Below are positions 1 to 7,823 of a DNA stretch of 12,932 bases, piece after piece. Every line of letters starts with the position of its first letter. Positions within the stretch are counted from its first letter, which is position 1. Where the stretch lies: contig JAUUYI010000024.1 of the NCBI GenBank assembly GCA_030590525.1, positions 1 to 12,932 on the forward strand. The letters are read 5' to 3'. A program made the position numbers and the translations under genes. Below the pieces are notes generated by a model, which was given only the letters and a program-made list of their open reading frames with translations, was not told where the DNA came from and did no database searches. This DNA is from Sedimenticola sp. (GTDB lineage Bacteria > Pseudomonadota > Gammaproteobacteria > Chromatiales > Chromatiaceae).

Positions 1-489
1 GCGGTAGCCAGGGCCAAAGCTCTCGGTGCCGAAGCGGTGCTGCACTGTGGTGACGTGGTCGCCCCCTCCAGCCTCAAGTGCCTGAACAAACACCAGTTGC
101 CGGTGCATGTAATCCATGGCAACAACACGGGTGACCTCTACAGCCTGGGGCAACTGGCCACCCGGCCAGGCAACGTTATCCAGTATCATGGGATGGACGC
201 CAGCCTGACCCTGGGTGGTAAACGGATATTCCTGGTTCACTACCCCCACTACGCCCGGGCCATGGCGGCCACCGGCGACTGGGATCTTGTCTGTTGCGGC
301 CATAGTCACAAGAGCCGCATAGAGCAGGTGCCCAATATCCAGGGCGGCAGGACCCCGCTGGTCAACCCGGGTACGGTGGGTGGGGTCGGCTCAGACCCCG
401 CCACTTACATCCTCGCCGACCTGGAGAAGATGGAGTTCGAGGTACACGAACTGGACAAACGTATCGAACGCGAGACCAGCCTGGCCTGA
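1..489 (+). CDS. YfcE/MJ0936-family metallophosphoesterase, 5'-truncated by window edge
   Basis: The frame is open from base 1 to the TGA at 487-489, so the N-terminus lies outside the window. The GTG at 37 is internal and should not be taken as the start. Visible motifs are those of small calcineurin-like phosphoesterases: a GD block (HCGDVV), a GNN block (HGNNTGD), a metal-binding histidine region (LVHYPHYA), GHSHKSR and LVNPGT. The first D-x-H block is missing because of truncation. In this family the metal site hydrolyses phosphodiesters or phosphomonoesters in the cytoplasm; the physiological substrate is usually unknown. The LVHYPHYA block departs from the more usual HGH sequence, so substrate preference cannot be inferred. 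A 23-bp gap separates it from moaC on the same strand, suggesting co-transcription. Family assignment is confident, function is not. Confidence 0.85.
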   Translation, partial: AVARAKALGAEAVLHCGDVVAPSSLKCLNKHQLPVHVIHGNNTGDLYSLGQLATRPGNVIQYHGMDASLTLGGKRIFLVHYPHYARAMAATGDWDLVCCGHSHKSRIEQVPNIQGGRTPLVNPGTVGGVGSDPATYILADLEKMEFEVHELDKRIERETSLA

Positions 490-512
490 AAGCGGCCAGA
501 GACAACCAGACA

Positions 513-995
513 ATGAGCAGACTGACCCATTTCAATCAATCCGGTGAGGCCCACATGGTAGATGTGGGAGCCAAAGAGACGACCCACAGGACGGCGGTCA
601 CAGAGGGATGCATCCGCATGCAGCCGGAGACCCTGGCCATGATCCAGGCCGGAGGGCACAAAAAGGGGGACGTACTGGGGATCGCCCGGATTGCCGGCAT
701 CATGGCCTCCAAGAAAACCTCTGATCTGGTCCCTCTCTGCCATCCCCTGGCCCTCACCCACGTCAATATCGATCTCACCCCGGAACCGGAGAACACCTGT
801 ATCTACTGCCGCACCACCGTCGAGACACGTGGTCAAACGGGGGTGGAGATGGAGGCCCTCTGCGCCACCCAGGTGGCCCTCCTCACCATCTATGACATGT
901 GCAAGGCAGTAGACCGGGGAATGGTGATCGACAGTGTCGGCCTGCTGGAGAAGGCCGGGGGCAAATCAGGACACTGGACGCGGGAAGGAGATTGA
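513..995 (+). CDS. moaC: Cyclic pyranopterin monophosphate synthase MoaC
   Basis: This is a full-length 160-residue MoaC. With MoaA it converts GTP to cyclic pyranopterin monophosphate, the first step of molybdenum cofactor synthesis; MoaC performs the rearrangement of the 3',8-cyclo-GTP intermediate. The start at 513 gives [18 protein letters not shown], which aligns with the E. coli N-terminus, although the ribosome binding site is weak. Residues known to matter in E. coli MoaC are at the same numbers: His77 in LCHPL, Glu112 and Glu114 in GVEMEAL, and Asp128 and Lys131 in YDMCKAV. It is therefore predicted to be active. The gene lies 23 bp after the phosphoesterase and overlaps the engB start. 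No other moa gene is visible, so the rest of the pathway must be encoded elsewhere. Confidence 0.96.
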   Translation: MSRLTHFNQSGEAHMVDVGAKETTHRTAVTEGCIRMQPETLAMIQAGGHKKGDVLGIARIAGIMASKKTSDLVPLCHPLALTHVNIDLTPEPENTCIYCRTTVETRGQTGVEMEALCATQVALLTIYDMCKAVDRGMVIDSVGLLEKAGGKSGHWTREGD

Positions 996-1609
996 ACCCC
1001 TTCTACCACCAGGCCAGCTTTCTCATAAGTGCCGCCGAACTCTCCCAATGCCCGCCCGATGGGGGCATCGAGGTGGCCTTTGCGGGACGTTCCAACGCCG
1101 GCAAATCCAGCGCTATCAACGTCATCTGCCAACAAAAAAACCTGGCGCGTACCAGCAAGACACCCGGACGCACCCAACTGCTCAATTTTTTCTCCCTGGA
1201 TGAAGAGCGCAGGCTGGTCGACCTCCCTGGCTATGGCTACGCCAAGGTCGCCGAAAAGATAAAACGGCACTGGCAGAATACGCTGGCAACCTACCTGGAA
1301 AAGCGCCAGTGCCTGCGAGGCGTCATGTTGATGGTGGATATCAGGCACCCACTGAAGCCCTTCGACCGCCAGATGCTGGAATGGGGGCAGCACATCGGGC
1401 TGCCGGTCCACATCCTGCTCACCAAGTCGGACAAGCTGAAACGGGGCGCCGCAGCCAGTGCCGTGCTCCAGCTCCGGCGGGAACTCGCCCCATTGGAAGA
1501 AACAGTGACAGTGCAGCCCTTTTCCGCTCTGAAACATCAGGGCATAGAACAGGCGCACTCTGTACTGGACCACTGGTTCGGGGTGTCGGGCGAATCAAAC
1601 GGGGAGTGA
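992..1609 (+). CDS. engB: Ribosome biogenesis GTPase EngB (YihA/YsxC)
   Basis: This is a 205-residue TRAFAC-class GTPase needed for large ribosomal subunit assembly. The G motifs are intact: G1 GRSNAGKS (residues 32-39), a G2-region TPGRTQ (58-62), G3 DLPG (77-80), G4 TKSDK (144-148) and a G5-like SAL (178-180). The open frame extends upstream to an ATG at 899, but that lies deep inside moaC. A TTG at 992 gives [16 protein letters not shown], which aligns with E. coli YihA at its N-terminus and overlaps the moaC stop as TTGA. A purine-rich GGGAAGGAG (982-990) sits immediately before it; the spacing is short, so the exact start is probable rather than certain. The overlap suggests translational coupling to moaC. 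As in E. coli, engB and polA are neighbours, but here they converge. Confidence 0.95.
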   Translation: MNPFYHQASFLISAAELSQCPPDGGIEVAFAGRSNAGKSSAINVICQQKNLARTSKTPGRTQLLNFFSLDEERRLVDLPGYGYAKVAEKIKRHWQNTLATYLEKRQCLRGVMLMVDIRHPLKPFDRQMLEWGQHIGLPVHILLTKSDKLKRGAAASAVLQLRRELAPLEETVTVQPFSALKHQGIEQAHSVLDHWFGVSGESNGE

Positions 1610-1650
1610 AAAAAAAGACCCCGGCGCCTAAGGGGAGAAAGGCTACCGGG
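1609..1650 (-). terminator. Intrinsic terminator of polA
   Basis: Read on the minus strand, CCCGG (1646-1650) pairs with CCGGG (1620-1624). Inside it GCCT (1640-1643) pairs with AGGC (1626-1629), across a small internal loop. The stem is followed within a few bases by a run of eight T (1609-1616). It lies about 110 bp beyond the polA stop, and its T-tract abuts the engB stop codon. The stem is interrupted, so efficiency is uncertain. Confidence 0.6.
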
Positions 1651-1658
1651 ATCCCACC

Positions 1659-1679
1659 GTCCGGCAAGGTTTGCCGGAC
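1659..1679. other. Hairpin in the engB-polA convergent gap
   Basis: A perfect 9-bp stem, GTCCGGCAA and TTGCCGGAC, encloses a 3-base loop. No T-run follows on either strand, so it is not a classical intrinsic terminator by itself. It could help stop engB transcription or pause polymerase. Confidence 0.4.
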
Positions 1680-1762
1680 CTCGGACCACCCGGGGAATGG
1701 TGGCCCTCCAATACTTCTGACCCCTGTTCGCTCCGGGAGTTCCCCGCCCCTTTTGCATCGAC

Positions 1763-4471
1763 TCAATGGGCCTGCTCCCAGTTGTCACCCACCCCCACAT
1801 CGACCACCAGTGGCACCTTCAATTCTGCCGCCGACTCCATATGTCGGCGGATCTCCCCGACCGCGGACTCCACTGCACCCTCCTGCACCTCGAACACCAG
1901 TTCGTCATGGACCTGCATGATCATGCGCACCAGGGGCTGCGCTCCCCGTATCCACTCGTCCACACTCAGCATGGCCCGCTTGATGATATCCGACGCAGTA
2001 CCCTGCATTGGCGCATTGATGGCGGTGCGCTCCGCCGCTGCCCGCCGCTGACCGTTGCGTGCATTTATCTCCGGCAGATAGAGTCGGCGGCCGAATACCG
2101 TCTCCACATATCCCTTGTCGCGGGCGTCATCCCGTATCCTCTCCATGAAGGCCTTGACCCCCGGATAGCGTTCGAAATAGCGGTCCACATATTCCTGGGC
2201 AGCCCCGCGCTCGATTCCCAGCTGCTTTGCCAGGCCAAATGCGGACATACCGTAGATGAGACCAAAGTTGATTGCCTTGGCAGAGCGGCGCTGCTCACTG
2301 GTCACCGCCTCCGGAGAGGCCACACCGAACACCTCTGCAGCAGTGGCTCGATGAATGTCCAACCCCTCTGAAAAGGCGCCCAGCAAACCCTCGTCCCCCG
2401 AGAGATGGGCCATGATGCGCAATTCGATCTGCGAGTAGTCCGCCGCCACCATCCGGTACCCGGGCTCAGGGACGAATGCCTGGCGGATACGCCGCCCCTC
2501 TTCGGTGCGCACCGGGATATTCTGCAGGTTGGGATCGGAAGAGCTGAGGCGCCCGGTGGCCGCCACTGCCTGATGATAGGAGGTGTGCACCCGTCCGCTG
2601 TCCGGATCGATCATCCGTGGCAGCTTATCGGTATAGGTGGATTTCAGTTTGGCCAGCCCCCGGTGCTGCAGTATCAGCGCCGGCAGCTCATATCCCCGGT
2701 CTGCCAACTCCTGCAACACCGACTCCGCTGTTGAGGGCGCCCCCTTGGGGGTCTTGGTGATCACGGGCAGGCCCAACTCCTCGAAGAATATCTGCCCGAT
2801 CTGCTTCGGCGATCCCAGGTTGAAAGTGTGACCCGCCACCTCGAAGGCGTGCTGCTCCAGCTGATGCAACCGCCCCTCCAGTTCCCGGCTCTGGCGCTGC
2901 AGCATCCCACTATCGATCCTGACCCCGGTTCTTTCGATGCGGGAGAGCACCGGTACCAAGGGCATCTCGATCTCCCGGAACAGACGATTGAGAGAGGGCT
3001 CTGCCTCCAATCTGGGCCAGAGTTCCCGATGCAGGCGCAGGGTGACATCCGCATCTTCCGCCGCATAGGGCGCCGCCTGCTCCAGCGGGACCTGCTCGAA
3101 ACCGATCTGCCTGGCCCCCTTGCCGACCACCTCTTCGTATTTGATGGTTTTATGGTTCAGGTATTTTCGTGCCAGCGAATCCATGTCATGGCGGGTAGCG
3201 GTAGAATCGAGCACATAGGACTCGAGCATGGTGTCGTATTCGATACCCTGCATCCCGATGCCATAGCGGGCCAGCACACTCATGTCATACTTCAGATTCT
3301 GACCCACCTTGGCCTGCTTCGGATCTTCCAGCAGCGGCTTCAAGGCCGCCAGCACCTCATCCCGCGCCAGCTGTTCCCGTGCCCCCGGATAGCAATGGCC
3401 TACCGGCAGATAGGCTGCACGTCCCGGCTCAACTGAAAAAGAGAAGCCAACGATCTCCGCCTGCATATAGTCCAGGCTGGTGGTCTCGGTGTCGAATGCA
3501 AACAGCTCGGCGCCCCGCAGGCGATCCAGCCAGCGCTCCAGTTCTCCTTCTTCGAGGAGGGTGTCATAGGATACTTCCAGAGCGGGCGCCCCACCCCGCT
3601 CGGGCTTCGCCACGTTCTCCAGCGTCTCCAGCAACCGGTTTGCCTCCATCCGGCTGTAGAATTCGCGCAGGCGCTCCTGGTCCGAGGCGACAGGGCGCAG
3701 ATCCTCCGGGTTCTGCTCCAGATCGAGATTGCGTCGCACGGTGGTGAGTTCCCTGGCCAGGGGGAGCCTCTCCAGACTTTCACGCAGATACTCCCCCACC
3801 TTCCCCTTGATTTCATCCGCATGTTCTATCAGCTGCTCCACACTCCCGTAGCGGGCCAGCCACTTGGCTGCCGTCTTGGGGCCACACTTGGGTACACCCG
3901 GGATGTTATCCACCGGATCCCCGACCAGCGCCAGGTAGTCGACGATCTGCTCCGGGGCCACTCCGAATTTATCGATTACCCCCGCCCGATCCAAAACCGT
4001 GTTGCTCATGGTATTGATCAGGGTGGTGTGGTCATCCACCAGCTGCGCCAGATCCTTGTCTCCCGTCGATATCAAGGTCTTCATACCCTGGGCGGAGGCC
4101 TGGGTCGCCAGGGTACCGATCACATCGTCCGCCTCCACTCCCGGAATGACCAACAGCGGCAATCCCATTGCCTGGACGATTCGATGCAGGGGTTCTATCT
4201 GATCCCGCAGATCATCCGGCATCGGCGGCCGATTGGCCTTGTACTGCTCGTATATATCATTTCGAAAAGAGCCACCTGGCGCATCGAACACCACCACCAT
4301 ATGTTCCGGCTGGTACTCATCGACCAGTTTGCGCAACATATTGACCACACCGACGATGGCCCCGGTGGCCTCCCCCCTGGAGTTGGTGAGCGGCGGCAGT
4401 GCGTGGTAGGCACGGAACAGGTAGGAGGAACCATCCACCACGATGAAAGGGGGGGTAGCAGGTTTTTTCAT
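1763..4471 (-). CDS. polA: DNA polymerase I
   Basis: This 902-residue three-domain polymerase acts in Okazaki fragment maturation and excision repair. The N-terminal flap endonuclease domain (about 1-290) shows VDGSSYLFRAYHA, PGVEADDVIGT, STGDKD and GDPVDNIPGVP. The 3'-5' exonuclease domain (about 310-500) keeps Exo I as DTE (Asp327, Glu329), Exo II as GQNLKYD and Exo III as YAAEDADV, so proofreading is predicted to be active. The polymerase domain has motif A ADYSQIELR (Asp678), motif B RRSAKAINFGLIYG and motif C QVHDELVFEV (Asp856). The ATG at 4469-4471 gives MKKPATPPFIVVDGSSYL, matching the E. coli beginning, but no strong ribosome binding site precedes it. The length is slightly below E. 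coli's 928. The gene converges on engB and diverges from the MASE1 cyclase gene. Confidence 0.98.
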   Translation of the reverse strand: MKKPATPPFIVVDGSSYLFRAYHALPPLTNSRGEATGAIVGVVNMLRKLVDEYQPEHMVVVFDAPGGSFRNDIYEQYKANRPPMPDDLRDQIEPLHRIVQAMGLPLLVIPGVEADDVIGTLATQASAQGMKTLISTGDKDLAQLVDDHTTLINTMSNTVLDRAGVIDKFGVAPEQIVDYLALVGDPVDNIPGVPKCGPKTAAKWLARYGSVEQLIEHADEIKGKVGEYLRESLERLPLARELTTVRRNLDLEQNPEDLRPVASDQERLREFYSRMEANRLLETLENVAKPERGGAPALEVSYDTLLEEGELERWLDRLRGAELFAFDTETTSLDYMQAEIVGFSFSVEPGRAAYLPVGHCYPGAREQLARDEVLAALKPLLEDPKQAKVGQNLKYDMSVLARYGIGMQGIEYDTMLESYVLDSTATRHDMDSLARKYLNHKTIKYEEVVGKGARQIGFEQVPLEQAAPYAAEDADVTLRLHRELWPRLEAEPSLNRLFREIEMPLVPVLSRIERTGVRIDSGMLQRQSRELEGRLHQLEQHAFEVAGHTFNLGSPKQIGQIFFEELGLPVITKTPKGAPSTAESVLQELADRGYELPALILQHRGLAKLKSTYTDKLPRMIDPDSGRVHTSYHQAVAATGRLSSSDPNLQNIPVRTEEGRRIRQAFVPEPGYRMVAADYSQIELRIMAHLSGDEGLLGAFSEGLDIHRATAAEVFGVASPEAVTSEQRRSAKAINFGLIYGMSAFGLAKQLGIERGAAQEYVDRYFERYPGVKAFMERIRDDARDKGYVETVFGRRLYLPEINARNGQRRAAAERTAINAPMQGTASDIIKRAMLSVDEWIRGAQPLVRMIMQVHDELVFEVQEGAVESAVGEIRRHMESAAELKVPLVVDVGVGDNWEQAH

Positions 4472-4532
4472 GCGATTTCGATCACCGAATTTTAATGACA
4501 GGGCGCAAGGGTCGCGGAAAAAACAATTGTCA

Positions 4533-4563
4533 AATACTGCTGAGCTTAGAGACCAGCAGTATT
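4533..4563. repeat. Perfect 10-bp inverted repeat upstream of polA
   Basis: AATACTGCTG (4533-4542) and CAGCAGTATT (4554-4563) are exact reverse complements separated by 11 bases. Pairing continues outward after one mismatch. It begins 61 bp before the polA start. It could be an operator for a dimeric regulator or a transcript hairpin. On the minus strand a T6 run follows only after nine bases, which is too distant for a textbook terminator. Confidence 0.55.
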
Positions 4564-4624
4564 GGACGATTAATTCTTACCTCAGCCCTGATGCAGGGGT
4601 TAATTAGGAAGTCATTCTATCCTA

Positions 4625-4656
4625 ACAGGAACAGTTCATCCGACCACAGGAACAGT
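4625..4656. repeat. 11-bp direct repeat with 21-bp period
   Basis: ACAGGAACAGT occurs at 4625-4635 and again, identically, at 4646-4656. The 21-bp period is about two helical turns, so two bound protein molecules would sit on the same DNA face. No known consensus was recognised. Confidence 0.5.
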
Positions 4657-4689
4657 GGCTCTCCCATATAGATCGGGCCTGGCCCCTAG

Positions 4690-4709
4690 CCCCTCCACGG
4701 GGAGAGGGG
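4690..4709. repeat. GC-rich imperfect palindrome
   Basis: CCCCTCC (4690-4696) can pair with the GGAGAGGGG tract (4701-4709) if two bases bulge. It resembles the CCCTCTCCC/GGGAGAG core of the 7732-7797 palindrome, so both may be copies of a dispersed intergenic sequence. The relation is judged by eye and is weak. Confidence 0.3.
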
Positions 4710-4897
4710 GGTGTTCGGAAATAGCCTCTGATGGAAGAGATTGCTTTCAAGCACTTACAGTAAGGCAAAAATCTTGTCATAATTGCAGGGATTTGCGTTT
4801 ATTTAATCCACTCCTGGGAGCACCAGGATATTGACAGGAAGATAATAGCTTGGCCAGTATCAGGACCCGTATATCAGGCACCTAGTTCCAATACCCC

Positions 4898-4927
4898 TTA
4901 ACTTCTTGTTTCTTAGGTCGATAAAAT
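4898..4927 (+). promoter_or_regulatory. Candidate sigma-70 promoter for the MASE1-PAS-GGDEF-EAL gene
   Basis: TTAACT (4898-4903, four of six matches to the -35 consensus) and TAAAAT (4922-4927, five of six matches to -10) are 18 bp apart. Transcription would start near 4934, leaving a leader of about 205 bases. A TTGACA at 4831-4836 is a better -35, but its only -10 at usable distance, CAGTAT (4855-4860), is poor. Confidence 0.35.
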
Positions 4928-4931
4928 AATA

Positions 4932-5139
4932 CTCCCCGCCTCGGTTTATCAACTGATAACCATAGGGCGAGACACGAAACGCATCGCCAGGAGAGGTGAA
5001 GTGACAGGTTACCCGATGCATTCACCCGCCAGCAGATGCGGTTTGAAAACCCGCGGCTTACCGGCAGGCCGATTTCCCCCAGACAGGGACAGCATGATAT
5101 TTAACCTACATTATTGCGATACCCCAGCGTAGCCACACG
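4932..5139 (+). other. Foldable 5' leader of the MASE1-PAS-GGDEF-EAL gene
   Basis: Several mutually exclusive pairings are visible. GGCGA (4966-4970) pairs with TCGCC (4984-4988). GCATCG (4981-4986) pairs with CGATGC (5014-5019). GGTGAA (4995-5000) pairs with TTCACC (5021-5026). TAACC (4957-4961) pairs with GGTTA (5008-5012 region). Such alternatives are typical of regulatory leaders but also arise by chance in GC-rich DNA. I could not match it to a known riboswitch consensus. Confidence 0.3.
5094..5132 (+). CDS. Possible 12-codon upstream ORF (leader peptide)
   Basis: ATG at 5094 opens MIFNLHYCDTPA, ending with TAG at 5130-5132, seven bases before the next gene's ATG at 5140. AGGG (5084-5087) followed by ACAGC gives it a better ribosome binding site than the downstream gene has. 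It could couple translation to that gene or be accidental. No composition typical of an attenuator peptide is seen. Confidence 0.25.
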   Translation: MIFNLHYCDTPA

Positions 5140-7695
5140 ATGAAAAACGCCGGTTTCCCAATACCCGCATGGCTGGCCTATGGCCTGCTCTACTTCGCCA
5201 CCACCTATCTCGGCCTGCGCCTGGCCACGGTCGAAGGGGTGGCTTTGCCCATCTGGTTTACTGCGGGCGTCGCCCTGGCCGGAGCCCTGCTGCATGGCAA
5301 CAGAGTGCTGTTCGGCATCTGGCTCGGCGGTGCGGGTGCACTGTTACTGAGCGGTATCCCCATCCTGGCTGCCCTGGTAACGCCTGCAGGAGGGGTGGTT
5401 GCAGCCTTTCTCGGCGCCTCCCTGTTACGCCGCCTCAGTCCGGCGCGCAGATTGCTTCAGCACACCCATACGGTCATCTATTTCCTGTTGACGATCACCC
5501 TTCTGACCCCTTTTATCAGCACCCTGATCGGCCTCTCTTCTTTCTATTTTGACGACATCATTCCACTCGAAAAACTACTCGACCGTGGTATTACCTGGTG
5601 GATAGGTGATGCTACCGGAATGCTCCTGACCACCCCTTTGCTGCTCGCATGGCTGTCGGGCAGCAATTCACCGCAATCCCATCAATGGCAGGAGGCACTG
5701 GCACTGGCAGGCGCAACCATTTTGATCAGCTGCATCGCCTTTGCCGGGCTGCTGCCGGAGGCATCTCATAACTACCCCGTCTCCTATATGCCCTTTCCCC
5801 TGCTGCTCTGGGCGACACTCAGATTCGACCAACGCACCACCACTGCAGTTCTGTTGCTGATTGCCACCATTGCCTTGTTCGGCACCTACAATGGACTGGG
5901 GCCCTTTTCAACACAAAACCTCAGTGAAAACCTGGTACTGCTGCAGGTCTATATCAGCACCATGGGTGCAACCATTCTGCTGGTCAACGCCCTCGCCAGC
6001 GAGCGTAGACAGGCCACCAGCCGACTTGCCCTGGCGGGTAAAGTGATCACTTACTCTCCGGATGGCATCATCGTTACCGACCCCAAAGGAATCATCTTCT
6101 CCGCTAACCCGGCATTTTTTCAGTCCACCGGCTACAAACAGAATGAGATTCTGGGTAAATCGATCAAACAACTCACCTCCGTACACCACAGCAGCAATTT
6201 TTTCACAACCGTGTGGGAACAGCTGAGGAGCAGCGGTTACTGGGAGGGTGAGATCTGGAACCGTAATCAGGGTGGGGAGATCACGCCCCAGTGGCTGAGC
6301 ATCAACGTAATCAAGGACAACAACCACAATATCACCCACTATCTGGGCATCTACTCCGATATTTCACGGCAGAAACATGCGCAGGAGCGGATCCAGCGCC
6401 TGGCCTATTTCGATGCATTGACCGGGCTGCCCAACCGGCGACTGTTCACCGACCGCCTGAGCCAGGCGATCAAATATGCCGGACGCCACAATACCCGCGT
6501 CGCCCTCTTCCTGCTCGACCTGGACCGTTTCAAGAACATCAACGACAGCCTGGGACACAGTATCGGCGATAAGGCGCTGCAACTTGCTGCAGAACGCCTC
6601 TCGAAATGCGTGCGCCAGACCGATACCCTTGCCAGGCTGGGCGGTGATGAGTTCACCATCATCGTGCAGGACATAAACGAAGATTTCGATGCCATCCTGG
6701 TGGCAGAAAAGGTGGTCAATGCATTCAAGAACCCGATCATCGTGGATAAGCATGAGTTGTTTCTGACCACCAGCACCGGTATCGCCTTGTTTCCTGACGA
6801 TGGCGAGAGCAGCGAGGAGTTGATCAAACACGCAGACACCTCTATGTACCGGGCCAAAGAGCTCGGCGGCAACGGTTTTCAGTTCTTTGCCGCGGGCATG
6901 AGCGAGCCTGTACGCTGGAACCTGACAGTCGAAACAGCGCTACGGCAGGCAATCGAACAAAAAACCATCAAACTCTTGTACCAGCCCAAGTTCGATCTCT
7001 ACACTGGTAATATCGTCGGCCTCGAGGCACTGGCCCGCTGGCACTATAAAGGCCCTGAGCAGACCCCTCCGAAGGTGTTCATCAAAGTAGCTGAGGACAC
7101 CGGCCTGATACACCGACTGGGAGACCTCATACTGGAAATCGCCTGCCGTCAGATAGTGCTGTGGAATCAGCAAGGTATCGAGGGCATCACCGTGGCAGTG
7201 AACATCTCACCAGTACAACTGCAACAGAGTGGGTTCACAGCCCGACTGTCGCGCATTGTGGAGCAGAACGGCGTCCAGCCCCGGCAAATCGAGCTGGAGA
7301 TCGCCGAGAGAACTCTGATGGAAAATGCAGAGCTGATGGAAAATCTGCTGACATCACTCTCGATGCAGGGCTTTCAGATCGCCGTGGATGATTTCGGTAC
7401 CGGCTACTCCTCTTTCAGCTACCTCAGACGCCTCTCTTTAAACCGCATCAAGATAGACATTTCCTTTGTCGAAAATGTCCCCAACGACAGCAACGACTCC
7501 GCCATCTGCAGCGCCATCATCTCCATGGCCCACAACCTGGATATCAAAGTGATAGCTGAGGGAGTCGAGACAGAAGAGCAGATGGAGTACCTGCGCAATG
7601 AACGCTGTGATGAGATCCAGGGGTATGTCTTCAGCAAGCCGGTAACAGCAGAAGAGGTATCAGAGATGGTGCGCCAGGGATTCTGGCATATTTAA
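5140..7695 (+). CDS. MASE1-PAS-GGDEF-EAL membrane protein (c-di-GMP cyclase/phosphodiesterase)
   Basis: This 851-residue inner-membrane signalling protein has, in order, an N-terminal MASE1-type sensor (about 10-285, roughly eight hydrophobic segments, with PIWFTAGVALAGALLHGNR and WWIGDATGMLLTTP), a PAS domain (about 300-415), a GGDEF domain (about 425-580) and an EAL domain (about 595-845). GGDEF (501-505) is intact and preceded by an RQTD inhibitory site (492-495). In the EAL domain Glu629, Asn688, Glu720, Asp750-Asp751 in DDFGTGYSS, Lys771, Glu807 and Gln827 are present. Both activities are thus plausible; which dominates cannot be read from sequence. One deviation is EIAER (720-724), where EITES is usual. 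The start has no clear ribosome binding site, but hydrophobic sequence begins soon after it. MASE1 ligands are poorly known. The gene diverges from polA and converges on the ODP-like cyclase gene. Confidence 0.93.
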   Translation: MKNAGFPIPAWLAYGLLYFATTYLGLRLATVEGVALPIWFTAGVALAGALLHGNRVLFGIWLGGAGALLLSGIPILAALVTPAGGVVAAFLGASLLRRLSPARRLLQHTHTVIYFLLTITLLTPFISTLIGLSSFYFDDIIPLEKLLDRGITWWIGDATGMLLTTPLLLAWLSGSNSPQSHQWQEALALAGATILISCIAFAGLLPEASHNYPVSYMPFPLLLWATLRFDQRTTTAVLLLIATIALFGTYNGLGPFSTQNLSENLVLLQVYISTMGATILLVNALASERRQATSRLALAGKVITYSPDGIIVTDPKGIIFSANPAFFQSTGYKQNEILGKSIKQLTSVHHSSNFFTTVWEQLRSSGYWEGEIWNRNQGGEITPQWLSINVIKDNNHNITHYLGIYSDISRQKHAQERIQRLAYFDALTGLPNRRLFTDRLSQAIKYAGRHNTRVALFLLDLDRFKNINDSLGHSIGDKALQLAAERLSKCVRQTDTLARLGGDEFTIIVQDINEDFDAILVAEKVVNAFKNPIIVDKHELFLTTSTGIALFPDDGESSEELIKHADTSMYRAKELGGNGFQFFAAGMSEPVRWNLTVETALRQAIEQKTIKLLYQPKFDLYTGNIVGLEALARWHYKGPEQTPPKVFIKVAEDTGLIHRLGDLILEIACRQIVLWNQQGIEGITVAVNISPVQLQQSGFTARLSRIVEQNGVQPRQIELEIAERTLMENAELMENLLTSLSMQGFQIAVDDFGTGYSSFSYLRRLSLNRIKIDISFVENVPNDSNDSAICSAIISMAHNLDIKVIAEGVETEEQMEYLRNERCDEIQGYVFSKPVTAEEVSEMVRQGFWHI

Positions 7696-7731
7696 GGCAG
7701 GACCGAGGTGCTAGGAAAAGAAAAAACAAAG

Positions 7732-7797
7732 GAGGCTCTTGCAAAACTCTCAAATCCCCTCTCCCTTGAGGGAGAGAGGGCGTTTTGCAAGCGCCTC
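7732..7797. repeat. 66-bp near-perfect palindromic element
   Basis: The outer arms 7732-7747 and 7782-7797 are reverse complements at 15 of 16 positions (left arm GAGGCTCTTGCAAAAC). Inside lies a second hairpin, CTCTCCC and GGGAGAG around TTGA, with three further C-G pairs across a bulged A. It sits 37 bp beyond the stop of the + strand gene. No T-run follows, so it is more like a REP or MITE-type unit than a normal terminator, though a transcript from either side would fold strongly. Confidence 0.65.
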
Positions 7798-7823
7798 AAA
7801 GATGAAACTATTCTAAACCCGGT

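Larger units (their letters stand above)
4472..5139. other. 668-bp divergent intergenic region between polA and the MASE1 gene
   Basis: No convincing protein gene of ordinary size lies here. The AT-richer stretch holds a 10-bp inverted repeat (4533-4563), an 11-bp direct repeat (4625-4656), a GC-rich imperfect palindrome (4690-4709), a 6-bp inverted repeat TCCTGG/CCAGGA (4812-4828), a possible sigma-70 promoter (4898-4927) and a foldable leader with a 12-codon ORF. I could not place a polA promoter with confidence. It is unusually long for a divergent promoter region in this otherwise compact window. Confidence 0.6.

Noticed and set aside
37..489. GTG at 37 as the true start of the first gene
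   Set aside because: The frame is open to base 1 and the family's first metal-binding block would be missing, so the gene begins before the window.
1610..1762. Spot 42 (spf) small RNA, expected beside polA and engB in enterobacteria
   Set aside because: The syntenic gap holds only a terminator and a short hairpin; the Spot 42 5' sequence and its terminator are not recognisable.
3821..4495. 224-codon + strand frame opposite the polA 5' region
   Set aside because: It is an antisense shadow of the highly conserved flap endonuclease domain.
4985..4995. Cobalamin-riboswitch B12-box resemblance (GCCAGGAGA)
   Set aside because: No other conserved cobalamin riboswitch segment lies upstream, and the downstream gene has no B12 link.
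4955..5020. GEMM-I c-di-GMP riboswitch
   Set aside because: Only partial resemblance (AGGGC, GGTTACCCGATG); the tetraloop helix and the conserved CGCAAAG segment are not found.
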